Of a stretch of 64,000 bases of DNA, positions 10,458-20,676 are shown piece by piece. Position 1 is the first letter of the stretch, and each line of letters opens with the position of its first letter. Both the position numbers and the translations under genes were made by a program. The stretch is from Chondrus crispus (Eukaryota; Rhodophyta; Florideophyceae; Gigartinales; Gigartinaceae): NCBI RefSeq assembly GCF_000350225.1, contig NW_005179038.1:58951-122950 (forward strand), read 5' to 3'. The notes below the pieces were generated by a model, which worked only from the letters and a program-made list of their open reading frames with translations, did not search any database and had not been told where the DNA came from.

Positions 10458-12944
10458 ATGAACCAACCGGATCAAGGGGGAGACTCCGCCTCCGGGCGTC
10501 TGAGCACCCGCAGTGGCAGTGGCGCACCGCGCCTCCGGGTGGAGAACCCGGAAGCCCTGCTGCGACCGCCACCGCGACCGGGCCGCACGCGAGCGTCCGC
10601 ATCGGATGTTACGCCGGCCGTGTCGGCAGGCACCGAGAATCGCGTCCAATGGATGGTCGACGCGATTCAGCCGCGCATCCAGGCCTGGGTCGAGGCGTTC
10701 CTGGCTACGGAACTTCCCCAGGTAGCGCGCGTATGCCTCGACCGAACGGTGCCCGCGCTCGTGGACGCGCACGTACGCAGCGCGATACCACCGCTTTTGG
10801 ACGAACTTCTACCCGCTCAAGTCCAATGCGAGGTGGTGACCGCGCTCACCACTGTGGATGAAGAATCCCCGTCCGGTACGGCTCTAAAGGGAGCGATCAG
10901 CTCCGCCGTGGCCAACCGTCTGGCCACGACCTTCGCCGGAGCAGGAGTCGACGCACGCGAGCAGCGCGACTCGACCGCTCCGGATCCTACGCTAACGCAC
11001 GCTGAACCGATCGGCGCCGCACCCGGGATCGGTACAATGGCCCCTCACCCGGAGGGTAAGACCATTTACCTCCCACCAATTTATGGTGCTACAGGAGGGC
11101 CCACAGAAAATGGCCCTCCCGTACTCGCCGATACGGCTGGCTCCCGCGGGACAGAAAACCGCCTGGGGCGCTTCGCGACAGAAAAGCGACAGCCGTATCG
11201 GTCGAGCAGAAGAAGCGCACCCGGCGCTCAAGGCTACACCTCGGAGGGTACAGAAAACCCCTCCGAGGAAGAAGACACAAGACGTCGCCACAGGGCGACG
11301 CGCAAGAACCGCGACGGACGCTACGCGCGATACCGCGATGCCGGAGGGGTCGGTTACCCCTCCGATGATAACCGCGACGGACGCTACATGCGATACCGCG
11401 ATGCCGGAGGAGGTGGATACCCCTCCGATGACGAGGACACCGAGTCGGACGGATCGCGCAGAGGCGACCGCAGAGGTCGCAATGCGCGCGACCGACGTCG
11501 GTTCCGGCGAGAAGACTCCGATCCGGAGGGCTACAGTAACCCCGGCGGAGAAGCAGACCGCCACCGCAGGGGCAGAGACCGCCGGTCTGCCCCGAGGCGG
11601 GATCCGAAACGGCTGCCGGTGATCAGGCCGCTGAACGACCTGTTCACCAAGGCCGTCGACTACCGCACGTATAGGCTGGAAAATCGCAGCGCGCGCTACG
11701 ACGCGAGTACCGCGCGGCGAGTTAACCGATATCGGAAGAAGTTGGACGTCCAGCTGAAAACCCACACATTCGGTGGTCAAGATCCAATCGCGGTGCTAGG
11801 ATTTCTCGCGCGCTTCAAGATGGCCTGCGACCACAATGGGGTCAGCGAAGGCGCGGCCGTATGGTGTTTCCAGTTTTATTTGACTGGGCAGGCTCACGCC
11901 TTGCTCCAGTCCAGGCTACACGGGAACACCATGGCGGTCGATGCGGAGCAGCGCAATATGCTCGAAACCTACGCGGAAGTTGTTAACTTTTTATTGCGCA
12001 CGTACGCGACTGACGAAGTTATTTCCGAAGCGGTCGGTGATGTCACCTCCTTCCGTCAGAGCTCTAATATGACGGAGGAGGTGTACAGTAACCAGTTGTG
12101 GGACAAGGCGTTGCGCTGCGGAACCGTATTTTCGGACAGGCGCCTGAAGTCCCTTTTTGTTGAGGGACTTCTGCCAGCGACGTGCGCGCAGGTGCGGAAT
12201 TATCTCGCGACGCATCCGGGCGTGGACTACCAAGCGGTGGCACGCTACGCGCAAGCGATAGGCGAGACGCACCGCTCGGCTCGAAGACAGGCGACCTCGC
12301 TCGCGTCGCCTCAAGCACCGTCCGAGTCGGTGAGAAGATTCACGCGCAACGCGCGGACAAGGCCCGTGCTGTCGGTCGAGTCCCTGTCTGAACTCCCGAC
12401 AGCGCGCGGAACCGAAACGGAGGAGATACTGGCGGTGACGGACCAGTCGGCGACGCCGAGCTCGCTTAGCTCGCCGCCGACTAGCTACCATCCGTCACCT
12501 GCCTCGTCCCCGGCGGGCGCGCCGATGGCGCCCGCCCAACACGGTGACGCGCGCGCACATCCGTACGGAAGGCCAGTACAGAACCAGCGGGTCCGGTTCT
12601 TCAACCAAGGATTACCGGGACCCCCGCCGTGCCGGTTCTGTCTGGACCTGACCCACCGACAGGAGCAATGTCCTGTGGTGGCGGATAGCGCGCTGCGTTC
12701 GAAGCTTTTGCAGGCCCGCGAGGCCAATTATCAAAAGCTTCGGATCCGTCAAGGTCTCCGCCCGGGTTCGCCGTTCGAGCGCCAACCGCCGACCGCGTGG
12801 CGAAATTCGCGTGCGCAGGCTCCCACGGGCATCAACGTGGTCGAGCCGCGCGAGGCCGTCCAATCGGAAGAACCCGCGCTACCGCTGACGGAAGAGGGGC
12901 CCGAGGACCTTGGGTTGACGGGGGAAGCCGGGGAGGACGCGTAG
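10458..12944 (+). CDS. Gypsy gag polyprotein
   Basis: This frame has 828 codons from the ATG at 10458, the first in a frame already open upstream. The N-terminal third is charged and repetitive, with tandem Arg/Asp/Gly-rich units that include RDGRYARYRDAGG and RDGRYMRYRDAGG. A capsid-like middle follows (about residues 390-600, with FLARFKMACDHNGV and SSNMTEEVYSN). Near the C-terminus is a single zinc knuckle C-x2-C-x4-H-x4-C (CRFCLDLTHRQEQC). Gag assembles the particle and binds element RNA. At over 800 residues it is large for gypsy gag, mostly because of the repetitive N-terminal half. Its 3' end overlaps the protease frame. Confidence 0.85.
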   Translation: MNQPDQGGDSASGRLSTRSGSGAPRLRVENPEALLRPPPRPGRTRASASDVTPAVSAGTENRVQWMVDAIQPRIQAWVEAFLATELPQVARVCLDRTVPALVDAHVRSAIPPLLDELLPAQVQCEVVTALTTVDEESPSGTALKGAISSAVANRLATTFAGAGVDAREQRDSTAPDPTLTHAEPIGAAPGIGTMAPHPEGKTIYLPPIYGATGGPTENGPPVLADTAGSRGTENRLGRFATEKRQPYRSSRRSAPGAQGYTSEGTENPSEEEDTRRRHRATRKNRDGRYARYRDAGGVGYPSDDNRDGRYMRYRDAGGGGYPSDDEDTESDGSRRGDRRGRNARDRRRFRREDSDPEGYSNPGGEADRHRRGRDRRSAPRRDPKRLPVIRPLNDLFTKAVDYRTYRLENRSARYDASTARRVNRYRKKLDVQLKTHTFGGQDPIAVLGFLARFKMACDHNGVSEGAAVWCFQFYLTGQAHALLQSRLHGNTMAVDAEQRNMLETYAEVVNFLLRTYATDEVISEAVGDVTSFRQSSNMTEEVYSNQLWDKALRCGTVFSDRRLKSLFVEGLLPATCAQVRNYLATHPGVDYQAVARYAQAIGETHRSARRQATSLASPQAPSESVRRFTRNARTRPVLSVESLSELPTARGTETEEILAVTDQSATPSSLSSPPTSYHPSPASSPAGAPMAPAQHGDARAHPYGRPVQNQRVRFFNQGLPGPPPCRFCLDLTHRQEQCPVVADSALRSKLLQAREANYQKLRIRQGLRPGSPFERQPPTAWRNSRAQAPTGINVVEPREAVQSEEPALPLTEEGPEDLGLTGEAGEDA

Positions 12945-14137
12945 AGGCGTCGACGATCCTCCCCGTGCCAAGCCTCAATAAACAAGGCACCCCGTCGACC
13001 GCTTCGGTACGCGCGCCATCGCAGAGCCGAACGGACGAAGCGGCAATTTGCTTCTTCAAGAAGCAAAATTATAAGGTCACCGCAACGGTCGGACGACGAC
13101 GCGCGATGATGCGCGCCATCACGCCGGTTCTAGATTCGGGCGCCGGCCCGAATCTAATCCACCTACGCTGTGTGGCAGAACCGTGGCGCGCTGCCATCCA
13201 GTCCGCGCGGAGCCCGCCGCTCATCGACGCTTCGAATAGGTCGATGAAGGCCCTCGGCGAGCTCAATCTGTACGTCCGGATTGGTGAGTTCGTCGCGCGC
13301 GTGCCGTTCTTGGTCGTCACCAACCTCGCGGTGGACTGTATCCTCGGGACCACGTTCCTGGATCGCCACGTGAAGGCGATCCTGCCACCGCAGAGGAAGG
13401 TGCTGTTCCATCATGCGCCGTCCATAGCGCTGACGGGAGTCACGCCCTCGAGGCACGACCGCAAGATGGCCTCGAGGGGACCGTCGCAGCAGCTCCCGCA
13501 GGAGGAAAATTCGGCCGACCGGAAGCGCGCGCAGTTCCCGACGAACGTACCGTCACGGAAAATTCGCGTGGTCAAGGGGGTCACGATACCCCCGATGACC
13601 CAAGCGCTGGTACGCGTCGCAACACCGGTTGGGGGGCTTTGCTTCCTGCAAAACCACCCCAAAACGGCGCATAAGAATTTATGCCTGATGGCCCAGGGGG
13701 TCATGGACCTCTTCCCGGGCGAGCCGTTTACGGTGCTTGTTAGCAACTTCGGAAGCCGCGCGGCCCACGTCCCCAAGCATACCGTTGTTGGCCTCACGTT
13801 GCCATCCCCCACACACATCCTGACACTTGGCGTGCTGGTCCCCGGAGAGGCCGACGCTAAGGAAGGGGGAGGGAACAAAAATAATTCCTCGACCGCTACG
13901 GAGGAACAGGCGCGACGCGAACAACCAGTTACGGACGAAGGCAGGATTAATTCCTCACCCGCGGGGGAATGTGCGCGACGAGAAGGACCTGTTACGGACG
14001 ATGGCAGAATTAAATCCACCACCGCTACGGGAGGAGGCGCGCGACGAGAAGAACCGGAAACGGACGAAGCCCGCAGTGGCAATCCCGCTAACGCGGATGA
14101 GCGGACCGATACGGACGCGGAGAAGACCCGCTCGTAG
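12797..14137 (+). CDS. Gypsy aspartic protease frame
   Basis: This frame overlaps the end of gag. The retropepsin core begins around 13110 with PVLDSGAGPNLIH (the DSGA active-site motif); the flap and the partner block VDCILGTTFLDRH follow. The C-terminal third is a low-complexity stretch of Glu/Arg-rich repeats (units such as ARREEPETDEA). The protease cleaves gag and pol during maturation. Because it overlaps gag in another frame, expression by translational frameshifting, common in this family, is likely. Confidence 0.82.
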   Translation: MAKFACAGSHGHQRGRAARGRPIGRTRATADGRGARGPWVDGGSRGGRVEASTILPVPSLNKQGTPSTASVRAPSQSRTDEAAICFFKKQNYKVTATVGRRRAMMRAITPVLDSGAGPNLIHLRCVAEPWRAAIQSARSPPLIDASNRSMKALGELNLYVRIGEFVARVPFLVVTNLAVDCILGTTFLDRHVKAILPPQRKVLFHHAPSIALTGVTPSRHDRKMASRGPSQQLPQEENSADRKRAQFPTNVPSRKIRVVKGVTIPPMTQALVRVATPVGGLCFLQNHPKTAHKNLCLMAQGVMDLFPGEPFTVLVSNFGSRAAHVPKHTVVGLTLPSPTHILTLGVLVPGEADAKEGGGNKNNSSTATEEQARREQPVTDEGRINSSPAGECARREGPVTDDGRIKSTTATGGGARREEPETDEARSGNPANADERTDTDAEKTRS

Positions 14138-14188
14138 GAAGAAGACGTCCATATTGGTGCAGAAGACAGTACCGTCCGGTCGGAAATT

Positions 14189-17100
14189 ATGGACATGCTG
14201 TCCGAGTTCAAGGACATGTGGTCCGGCCACTTGGGTAAGATCGATGCTACGAAGCATCGCATCGAGCTGAAGCCCGGTGCGAAGCCGATCTACCAAGCAC
14301 CCTACCGAGCCGGACCCATCGCGCGCGAGAAGGAGAAGAAGGAAATCGACCGCATACTGCGCGCGGGAGTCATCGAACCGACATCGGCCGAGTGGGCGAG
14401 CCCGTGGTCTTCGTCCCTAAAAAGGACGGGACCATGCGGTTCTGCGTGGACTATCGCAAGCTAAACGCTGTTACGGTTCGCGACTCCTACCCACTACCGC
14501 GCATGGACGAATGTATCGACTCGCTCGGCGATGCCACTGTCTTTACCACGCTAGACTGTAATGGCGGGTATTGGCAGGTGGAGATCGCCGAGGAGGACCG
14601 CGATAAAACGACGTTCGCGTCGCATTCGGGCCTCTACCGTTTTCTACGCATGCCGTTCGGTCTCAAAAACGCGCCCGCGACATTTCAACGAGCGGTCGAC
14701 ATCATCCTGTCCCGCGTGAAATGGGAGACCGCGTTGGTCTACCTCGATGACGTCATTGTCTACTCGCGAACCGTTACGGAACATATGGCACACGTGCGCG
14801 AGGTACTACGGCTTCTACATACCGCGGGCGTGTCGCTAAAATTGGCGAAGTGCGCGTTTTTTGACACCTCCGTAACCTATCTCGGGCACGTCATTCGCCC
14901 GGGACGGTTGGAAGTGGAGCGACGCAACGTCATCGCGATCGAGCGCGCGCGCGCGCCTACGAACCAAACGGAACTGCGATCCTTTCTCGGGATGTGCAAC
15001 GTGTACCGACGGTTTGTACAAGGATTCGCGAAGATCGCCGCGCCGCTCAATAAGAAGACCGGCAAGAATCAGCCCTACGAGTTCGAGATCTTAACCGATG
15101 CGGAATACGCGGCGTTTGAGGAATTGAAGCGGCGCCTCGTGTCGCCGCCAATCCTCGCGCTACCCCGCTACGGACGGAAATATACGCTGGACACCGACAC
15201 GTGCGGACACCAAGTGGGTTGCGCCCTTCTACAGGAGCAACCCGATGGAGGTACTCGACCGATCGGATATTGGAGTCGTGCGTTGACCGACGCGGAGCGC
15301 AATTATACGACTACCGAAAAGGAATGCTTGGCCGTAGTGTGGAGCATCCTCACCCTACGGCCGTACCTATACGGAAGCGCGTTCAACCTTCGCACGGATC
15401 ACGAGGCCCTACGCTGGTTCCTCAATTTAGCGGACAGTTCCGGTCGGCTCGCTCGCTGGCGCCTGCGCTTGGCGGAGTACGACTACGAGGTACAGTACCG
15501 CCCAGGCGTCAAGCACCAACTCGCGGACGGCGTATCGCGCTTACGTACCGATGGAGGAGACACCGAACCGGTCGATGATGAGGTCCCGTGCTTCGCGGTC
15601 CAGTACGATGAGGGCAGCGAGACCCTCCTGGACAATGTGCACTGGGACCCGCCGCAAGACCGTCCGGACGGTTGTCACACGCTCGCGATAACTCCCGAGG
15701 AACGCGACGCTGCGTCCATCTCGGTTGAGGAATTTTTACGCGAACAAGCTGAGGACGCCTTCTGTCGCTTCGCCGCGGAAACCGTCGGGACGCCGAACTC
15801 GAAGTTCGACATCGACCGTTACGGATTTCTCGTGAGGACGTCCCCGCTGGACGGGACCCTGCAGCGCGTGGTACCGACTCGGTTGCGCCCCCGGGTACTG
15901 TACCTGGCACACCATCCGAGGTTGGCAGGTCACCCGGGAGCAACGCGTATGTACTACACCCTTCGCAGGGAGTACTACTGGCCACACATGGCCAGCGACG
16001 CGTTTTCGACCGTACGGAATTGCACCTCGTGTGCTGCGACCCGCGGGACGTTTGTCAAGAACCAAAAGGATCTCAAGCTGTTCCCCGCGGTGGGCCCCTT
16101 GGAGTTTGTCGCGATGGACCTCCTGGGGCCCCTACCCAAGACCGCGCACGGAAACCAACACGTGTTGGTAATTACCGACCGGTTCTCCAAGCTAACGCGC
16201 AGTATCCCGCTCCGGACCACAACCGCTTCGGTCGTCGCAAACGCGTTTTTGGACAACTGGGTCTACGTTTACGGAGCGCCGCGCTACGTACTAACCGACA
16301 ATGGCCCCCAGTTCGCTGCGAAATTCTTCGACGCGGTATGCGCCCTCCTGGGGGTGCGGCATTATCTCACGACAGCCTACCACCCCCAGTCGAATGGGCA
16401 GACCGAACGGTTCAATCGCACGCTGGTGCAACGCCTCCGGCACTACGTGGAGGAGCACCAGCGCGATTGGGACGACTACGTGCAGCCGCTGACCTTCGCG
16501 TACAATACGCAGGTCCACCGGTCGACGGAGACGACTCCGTTCGACCTGGTGTTAACGCGGCCACCGTCCGGTTTGATTCTCCCCGGTACTGTGCCGCAGG
16601 ACGCGGGGACTCATCGAGAGGACCCGTGGACCCCGATGCAGTACAAGCGCGCCACGCTGCGCAAGCTTCGCGACGCTCTCGACCGCGCTCGGACGAAATT
16701 ATCCGCATCGCAAAAGCGGTACAAGGACGATTTTGACAAGAAGGTCCGCTTCCGTCCGGTCGTTGTGGCGGGCGATTTTGTCTACGTTGATCGCCCGCCC
16801 CGCCCGTTGACAAGCGTCGAGCGACGCACGCGTGCGCAAGGTACGACCGGAACGGACGAGCTCTCTGTCAAACTTCTACCAAAGACAGAGGGGCCGTTTC
16901 GCGTGCGCTCCGCTACGGACACCACGGTCCTCATCGAGCAGGACGGTGTGGAGAACCGCGTGAGCATCGACCGCGTCACAAAAATGCCACGCGAGCCGGG
17001 GGACACTGTCGCCTCGGCCATTCCATCCGCATCGGACGCGCAAACTACAACGCCCCGCGCGGAATACGTCGTTGACCGCATCGTCGGACACCGTATGACC

Positions 17101-17241
17101 CGCGGCGGCATCGAGTACAAGGTTCGCTGGTACGGGTACGCCGCTTCCGACGATACCTACGAGCCCTCCGAGGGGCTCCCGCAACCTTTCATCGACCGAT
17201 ATTGGCGTACGCGCCAAGGACGGACAAGCGCGCTCGCATAG
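14189..17241 (+). CDS. Gypsy pol: RT, RNase H, integrase, chromodomain
   Basis: The order is typical of Ty3/gypsy. RT has FCVDYRKLN, LDCNGGYWQVEIAEED, FLRMPFGLKNAPATFQ and the catalytic YLDDVIVYS. RNase H has TLDTDTCGHQVGCALL and TTTEKECLAVVW. Integrase has an HHCC finger (HHPRLAGHPGA to CTSCAA) and the catalytic core AMDLLGPLP, VLTDNGPQFAAKF, YHPQSNGQTERFNRTL. The C-terminus is a chromodomain (YVVDRIVGHRMTRGG, YKVRWYGYAASDDTYEP), which places the element among chromoviruses; such domains steer integration towards particular histone marks. The region looks close to whole. Confidence 0.92.
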
Positions 17242-17417
17242 CGCTTCTTCCGGCCTCGCATGGCCGAACCGCCAGGACGACCTCGCTCGCGCGCGTCGTG
17301 CACTACCGCCCGCACGCGCCAAAAGGAGAAGGCAAGGAACACCGCTAGTCGGCTCTGTTTACTGTGGGCGAAGCCCCTAATGGGCTACGCGAAAGGGGGC
17401 GACCAACGGGTCGGGGC

Positions 17418-19910
17418 TCAAGAACGACGCGTGCGCTTAGCCGGCGGAGCCGCCGCGGCATCTTCGGGCGCGGGGCGCGAGGCCCCGACCGTAGCGGCAG
17501 GCATCGGCGGCGCCGCGAGACGTTGGCTGACGACCGCGAGGATGTCCTGCACGCCGCGGAGCTTCTCGTGATGCTCGACGCGCTCACGCTCCGCCGCGGT
17601 GGAGGCCTCTCGGAGCGCCGCGAAGGTCGTCTCCAGCTGCTTGGCTTGGTGCATCCACTCGCGCGCCTGCAGCAGCGCCTGCTCAACCGACGAAGGAACT
17701 GTTGCCCCCTCGAAGGAGCAAGCGTACTGCAGGGCAGTGAACGCGGCCTCCTCACGGAGGCGCTCCGGGGAAGACCGGCCGGGCGGTTTTGGAACGGGAG
17801 GAGGCGGCATCGGAACGGGACGATGATCGCCTTCGGTACCGGTCACCACGCTGATGTGTGGGGGGCTTGAGGTGGGGGCCGAAATTCCCACGACACCGGG
17901 GGGTTCTCTTAACCCCTTCGGCGAGTCGCTCTGGATCGAGGCCACGCGAGCGGACCCGCCGCGGGCCGGTACCGCGGTCTCGACGACGCTCCTCACCGCA
18001 CCGGTTCCCGCATCGCGCGGCGGCGCGATATCGGCATCGGCAAGCAAGCCGCCCGTGTCACCCGCGTCGACCGTGTCGACTGCGCCGTCCACGCCGACCG
18101 CGACGGTCGCGTCCGCTGGATCGGGGGCCGCGCTGCCACCATCGGCACCGGTCTCTGCCTCGGCTCCAGCGGGCATCGGTAGGGTACACCGCTGGTTCCA
18201 GCTGAACCACGCGAAGTCCGGCCGGCCGCTCCAATCCATACCCTCGGTGAAGGCCAACAGCTGTGTCGCGTACGCCGCGTCAAACGCCGTACCCTCGAGG
18301 ATCTCCGCGATACCGACCGAGCGGATTAAATCGATGAGCCCCGCCGAGAGGCGGAAGAGCAGGCCGCGCTCACCGAACGGTTCCTCGCGCCGCGCGAACA
18401 GCCGCGGGTCGGGACACTTCGTGAAGAACGGCAGTCCCTCACGAGCGGCGTGCAAGAAGCACAGGAAGGCCAAGACCGCCCATTCGGAAAGCATGATCGC
18501 GTGCACCAAGACGCGCGTTCGCTCCGTTTCCGCGGATTCCGATCGGCCGAGCGGCAACCAATGCGCCGCCACGTACGCCATGACGCTCGGCGTCGGTACG
18601 CACAGGTACTCCGGCGCCTCGAACGTCGACCAGTTCGGCGGGAGCGCGGGGTACAGGCCACGCCGCGCGGCGCTGGGCACCGAGAAAAACTCGGTGCTGT
18701 GCCACATGTGGAAGAAATCGCCCACCCGGCGCCAGCGCAGCCGACTCTCGCGCGCTGCGTCCTCACCCCACCGCGCTCGGTTCGCAACGCTGTACCAGCT
18801 GTCGAAAGGCCGCGGAAAGGCCACCAAGCGGACGTCGGGCGCGAGGCCCTCGTAGCGACGATACCGACCGAAGAGGTTCAGCAGCGAGATGTGGTACTTT
18901 TCCTCGCCCTCGCAGCGGACGTAGAGCAAGTCACTGCCGGCCGCGGCCGGCGTCCGACACGGGGCGTGACGCCACCGCGCCTTCCACGCGCCGGCGCGGT
19001 TCTCTTGCGCCACGGCACCGCGTCCGGACGGAGTCTTGATCGCGCGCACCATCGGAATGGCCGCGAACCTCGCCGCGTCCAGCAAGTTCCGCTGAACGTA
19101 CTCCTCGACCTTAAGCAGAGGCTTGCGGCCCGCAGCGCGTCGGCGTGCGCGCCGGCGGCGGTGGTCCATCGAGGACCCGGGCCACAGCGACCGTACGGAA
19201 CCAACGCCGCTGCGCAGCCAGCCCGGGGTACTCGGGGCGGTGAATACCCGCCCCAGCGACGTTGTCGCTCCCCGTCCGGTCGGCGCAAGCGCTACGCTAC
19301 TCGACGGCGCCGGCGCCGCGTACGGCGCCTCGGAAGCGGCCCTTGTGAGCGCCGTACCCGCAGCGGGCAGCGGCGACATGGGAGGCGGCGGCAGCTCCAC
19401 GGGGAGCTCCGGGTCCGCCTCGACCATTCTTGGAGCCACGCCCACGAGGGGCAGCGGCGGGGTCTGTGTTGCTTGGGCGCCTGGCGGTGGCGGAGCGACC
19501 GGTACGGGCGAATCAATTGGCGATTGCGCGGGCCCCGCCACTCCAGGGGGCGGGTGCAGGCCGTCGCGAAGGCGTCGCCGCGGTTGGAAGGTGGGACCGA
19601 CCGGCGTCGCTGCCGGAGCCCGAGGCGGGCTCAACGGCTGCCTGTACGCGCGCACAGCCGGCGTGTCGCGATGACCGTCCATCGGTTGGTTGAAGAGCTG
19701 CTGTAGGGGAATGTCGTCGTCGCTGTCGGAGGAGGTTTCGGAGTTCGCAGGGGAGTGCTGGGGAAGAGTTGGGGGGTCAGTGTGGATCGCGTGGGGAGAA
19801 TCGGAAGACGCGCTCTCCGAATCGGTCGAACTCGCGGCGTTATATACCGCCAGCTCGCTGACGAGCCAGGGGGCATGATCGTCCACACGGAGGGGCTTCT
19901 GTTCCCGCAT
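17418..19910 (-). CDS. Long antisense ORF carried by the gypsy element
   Basis: An uninterrupted 830-codon frame starts from a true ATG at 19908-19910, on the strand opposite gag-pol, filling almost all the space between pol and the 3' LTR. Residues 1-245 are Pro/Ser/Ala-rich and acidic in part (SDSDDD). An Arg-rich patch lies at about 248-264. Residues about 265-580 look globular, with many Trp and Phe (FFHMWHSTEFFSVPSAARRG, MLSEWAVLAFLCFLHAAREG). A second low-complexity linker is followed by a probable coiled coil (about 710-800), and the protein ends in a basic PAKRTRRS, perhaps a nuclear signal. I recognise no family. The ATG is only 91 bp from the 3' LTR, so an antisense promoter in that LTR could drive it. 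Antisense extra genes are known from some plant gypsy elements. It is not env-like: no signal peptide or transmembrane segment is evident. Confidence 0.75.
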   Translation of the reverse strand: MREQKPLRVDDHAPWLVSELAVYNAASSTDSESASSDSPHAIHTDPPTLPQHSPANSETSSDSDDDIPLQQLFNQPMDGHRDTPAVRAYRQPLSPPRAPAATPVGPTFQPRRRLRDGLHPPPGVAGPAQSPIDSPVPVAPPPPGAQATQTPPLPLVGVAPRMVEADPELPVELPPPPMSPLPAAGTALTRAASEAPYAAPAPSSSVALAPTGRGATTSLGRVFTAPSTPGWLRSGVGSVRSLWPGSSMDHRRRRARRRAAGRKPLLKVEEYVQRNLLDAARFAAIPMVRAIKTPSGRGAVAQENRAGAWKARWRHAPCRTPAAAGSDLLYVRCEGEEKYHISLLNLFGRYRRYEGLAPDVRLVAFPRPFDSWYSVANRARWGEDAARESRLRWRRVGDFFHMWHSTEFFSVPSAARRGLYPALPPNWSTFEAPEYLCVPTPSVMAYVAAHWLPLGRSESAETERTRVLVHAIMLSEWAVLAFLCFLHAAREGLPFFTKCPDPRLFARREEPFGERGLLFRLSAGLIDLIRSVGIAEILEGTAFDAAYATQLLAFTEGMDWSGRPDFAWFSWNQRCTLPMPAGAEAETGADGGSAAPDPADATVAVGVDGAVDTVDAGDTGGLLADADIAPPRDAGTGAVRSVVETAVPARGGSARVASIQSDSPKGLREPPGVVGISAPTSSPPHISVVTGTEGDHRPVPMPPPPVPKPPGRSSPERLREEAAFTALQYACSFEGATVPSSVEQALLQAREWMHQAKQLETTFAALREASTAAERERVEHHEKLRGVQDILAVVSQRLAAPPMPAATVGASRPAPEDAAAAPPAKRTRRS

Positions 19911-20001
19911 CGTGCGCGATAGAAGGAAACGTCCGGAACGGACCCGCGCGCTCGAGTAGAGGGTCGCTACGGGGACGTAGCGAAAGCTAAGGGGGGAGGT
20001 C

Positions 20002-20671
20002 TGTAGTATAATGACCGGAGCGAGCGCGCGGAGGTCATCGGACGGCCGTATACGGTATACACGTGGGCGGCTGTGCCCACGTGTAGCGAGCGCGCGCGCA
20101 TGCCGAGCGGTCGTAATCTGGCGTACGTGTACAGTAGTGCACGTGTCGTCCGAGCGGTAGTCTACGCGTGTTACGTGTGCGCGTTAGCACACGTGTCGTC
20201 CGTGCGGTAGTCTGTAAGCAACACGCGTGTACAGTAGTGCACACGTGTAGTAGCAGCGTCCGTGCGGTAGTAGCAATTATGGCGCTGGTTTTTTAATTGT
20301 GTACAGTACCCGGCACGCACTAGGCGGCAGGTGCTGTACACCTGTACTGGGACAGGTGTCCGAGGCGTCCCTCTGGGGGGTTAAGACCTGGCACCCGTCC
20401 CCACCAGTAAACGGGGGCAAGCTCGCCCCCGTCCCTTTTGCGCCTACGTACGTCCGTTTCGGTTGTCCGCCGCGCGCGCTGGCTTCTAACCCGTTACCGG
20501 TCGCTCCCGTTTACGCACCACGGGGCGACTGCGCGTAACCGGCCAGTGAGCCACTCCCTTTTCGCGAGCTCGTCCGATCGGTTCAATTGGCGCGTCGCGT
20601 CCGCGCCGCGTGCTCCCTCGCTAAAGCCTCCGCCTCTCACCCAACCCAGGGCGGAGAGGAGTTATCCCACA
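20002..20671 (+). repeat. Gypsy 3' LTR
   Basis: This 670-bp LTR follows a polypurine tract AAGGGGGGAGGT. It is essentially identical to the 5' LTR except near 20337-20341. It is followed by the GTAGC duplication and then the interrupted protease region of copia B. Confidence 0.95.
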
Positions 20672-20676
20672 GTAGC

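Larger units (their letters stand above)
9660..20671 (+). mobile_element. Gypsy chromovirus, full length, with antisense gene
   Basis: This is an 11,012-bp Ty3/gypsy element inserted into copia B in the opposite direction. The LTRs (9660-10329 and 20002-20671) are both 670 bp and differ by about three bases, clustered at one spot, so insertion was very recent. The target duplication is a perfect GTAGC (9655-9659, 20672-20676). Internal order: primer site, gag with zinc knuckle, aspartic protease, RT, RNase H, integrase, chromodomain, then an 830-codon frame on the opposite strand, then polypurine tract and LTR. Gag, protease and pol lie in different frames, as is usual for elements using frameshifting. 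It looks nearly whole, with perhaps one break. Confidence 0.95.

Noticed and set aside
13411-14262. 283-codon minus-strand open frame
   Set aside because: It lies opposite the protease frame with mirrored codon composition and mirrors its low-complexity repeats.
18450-19706. 418-codon plus-strand open frame in the gypsy element
   Set aside because: It is the shadow of the 830-codon antisense frame; composition is extremely Arg/Gly-rich with no domain, and it has no ATG-supported context.
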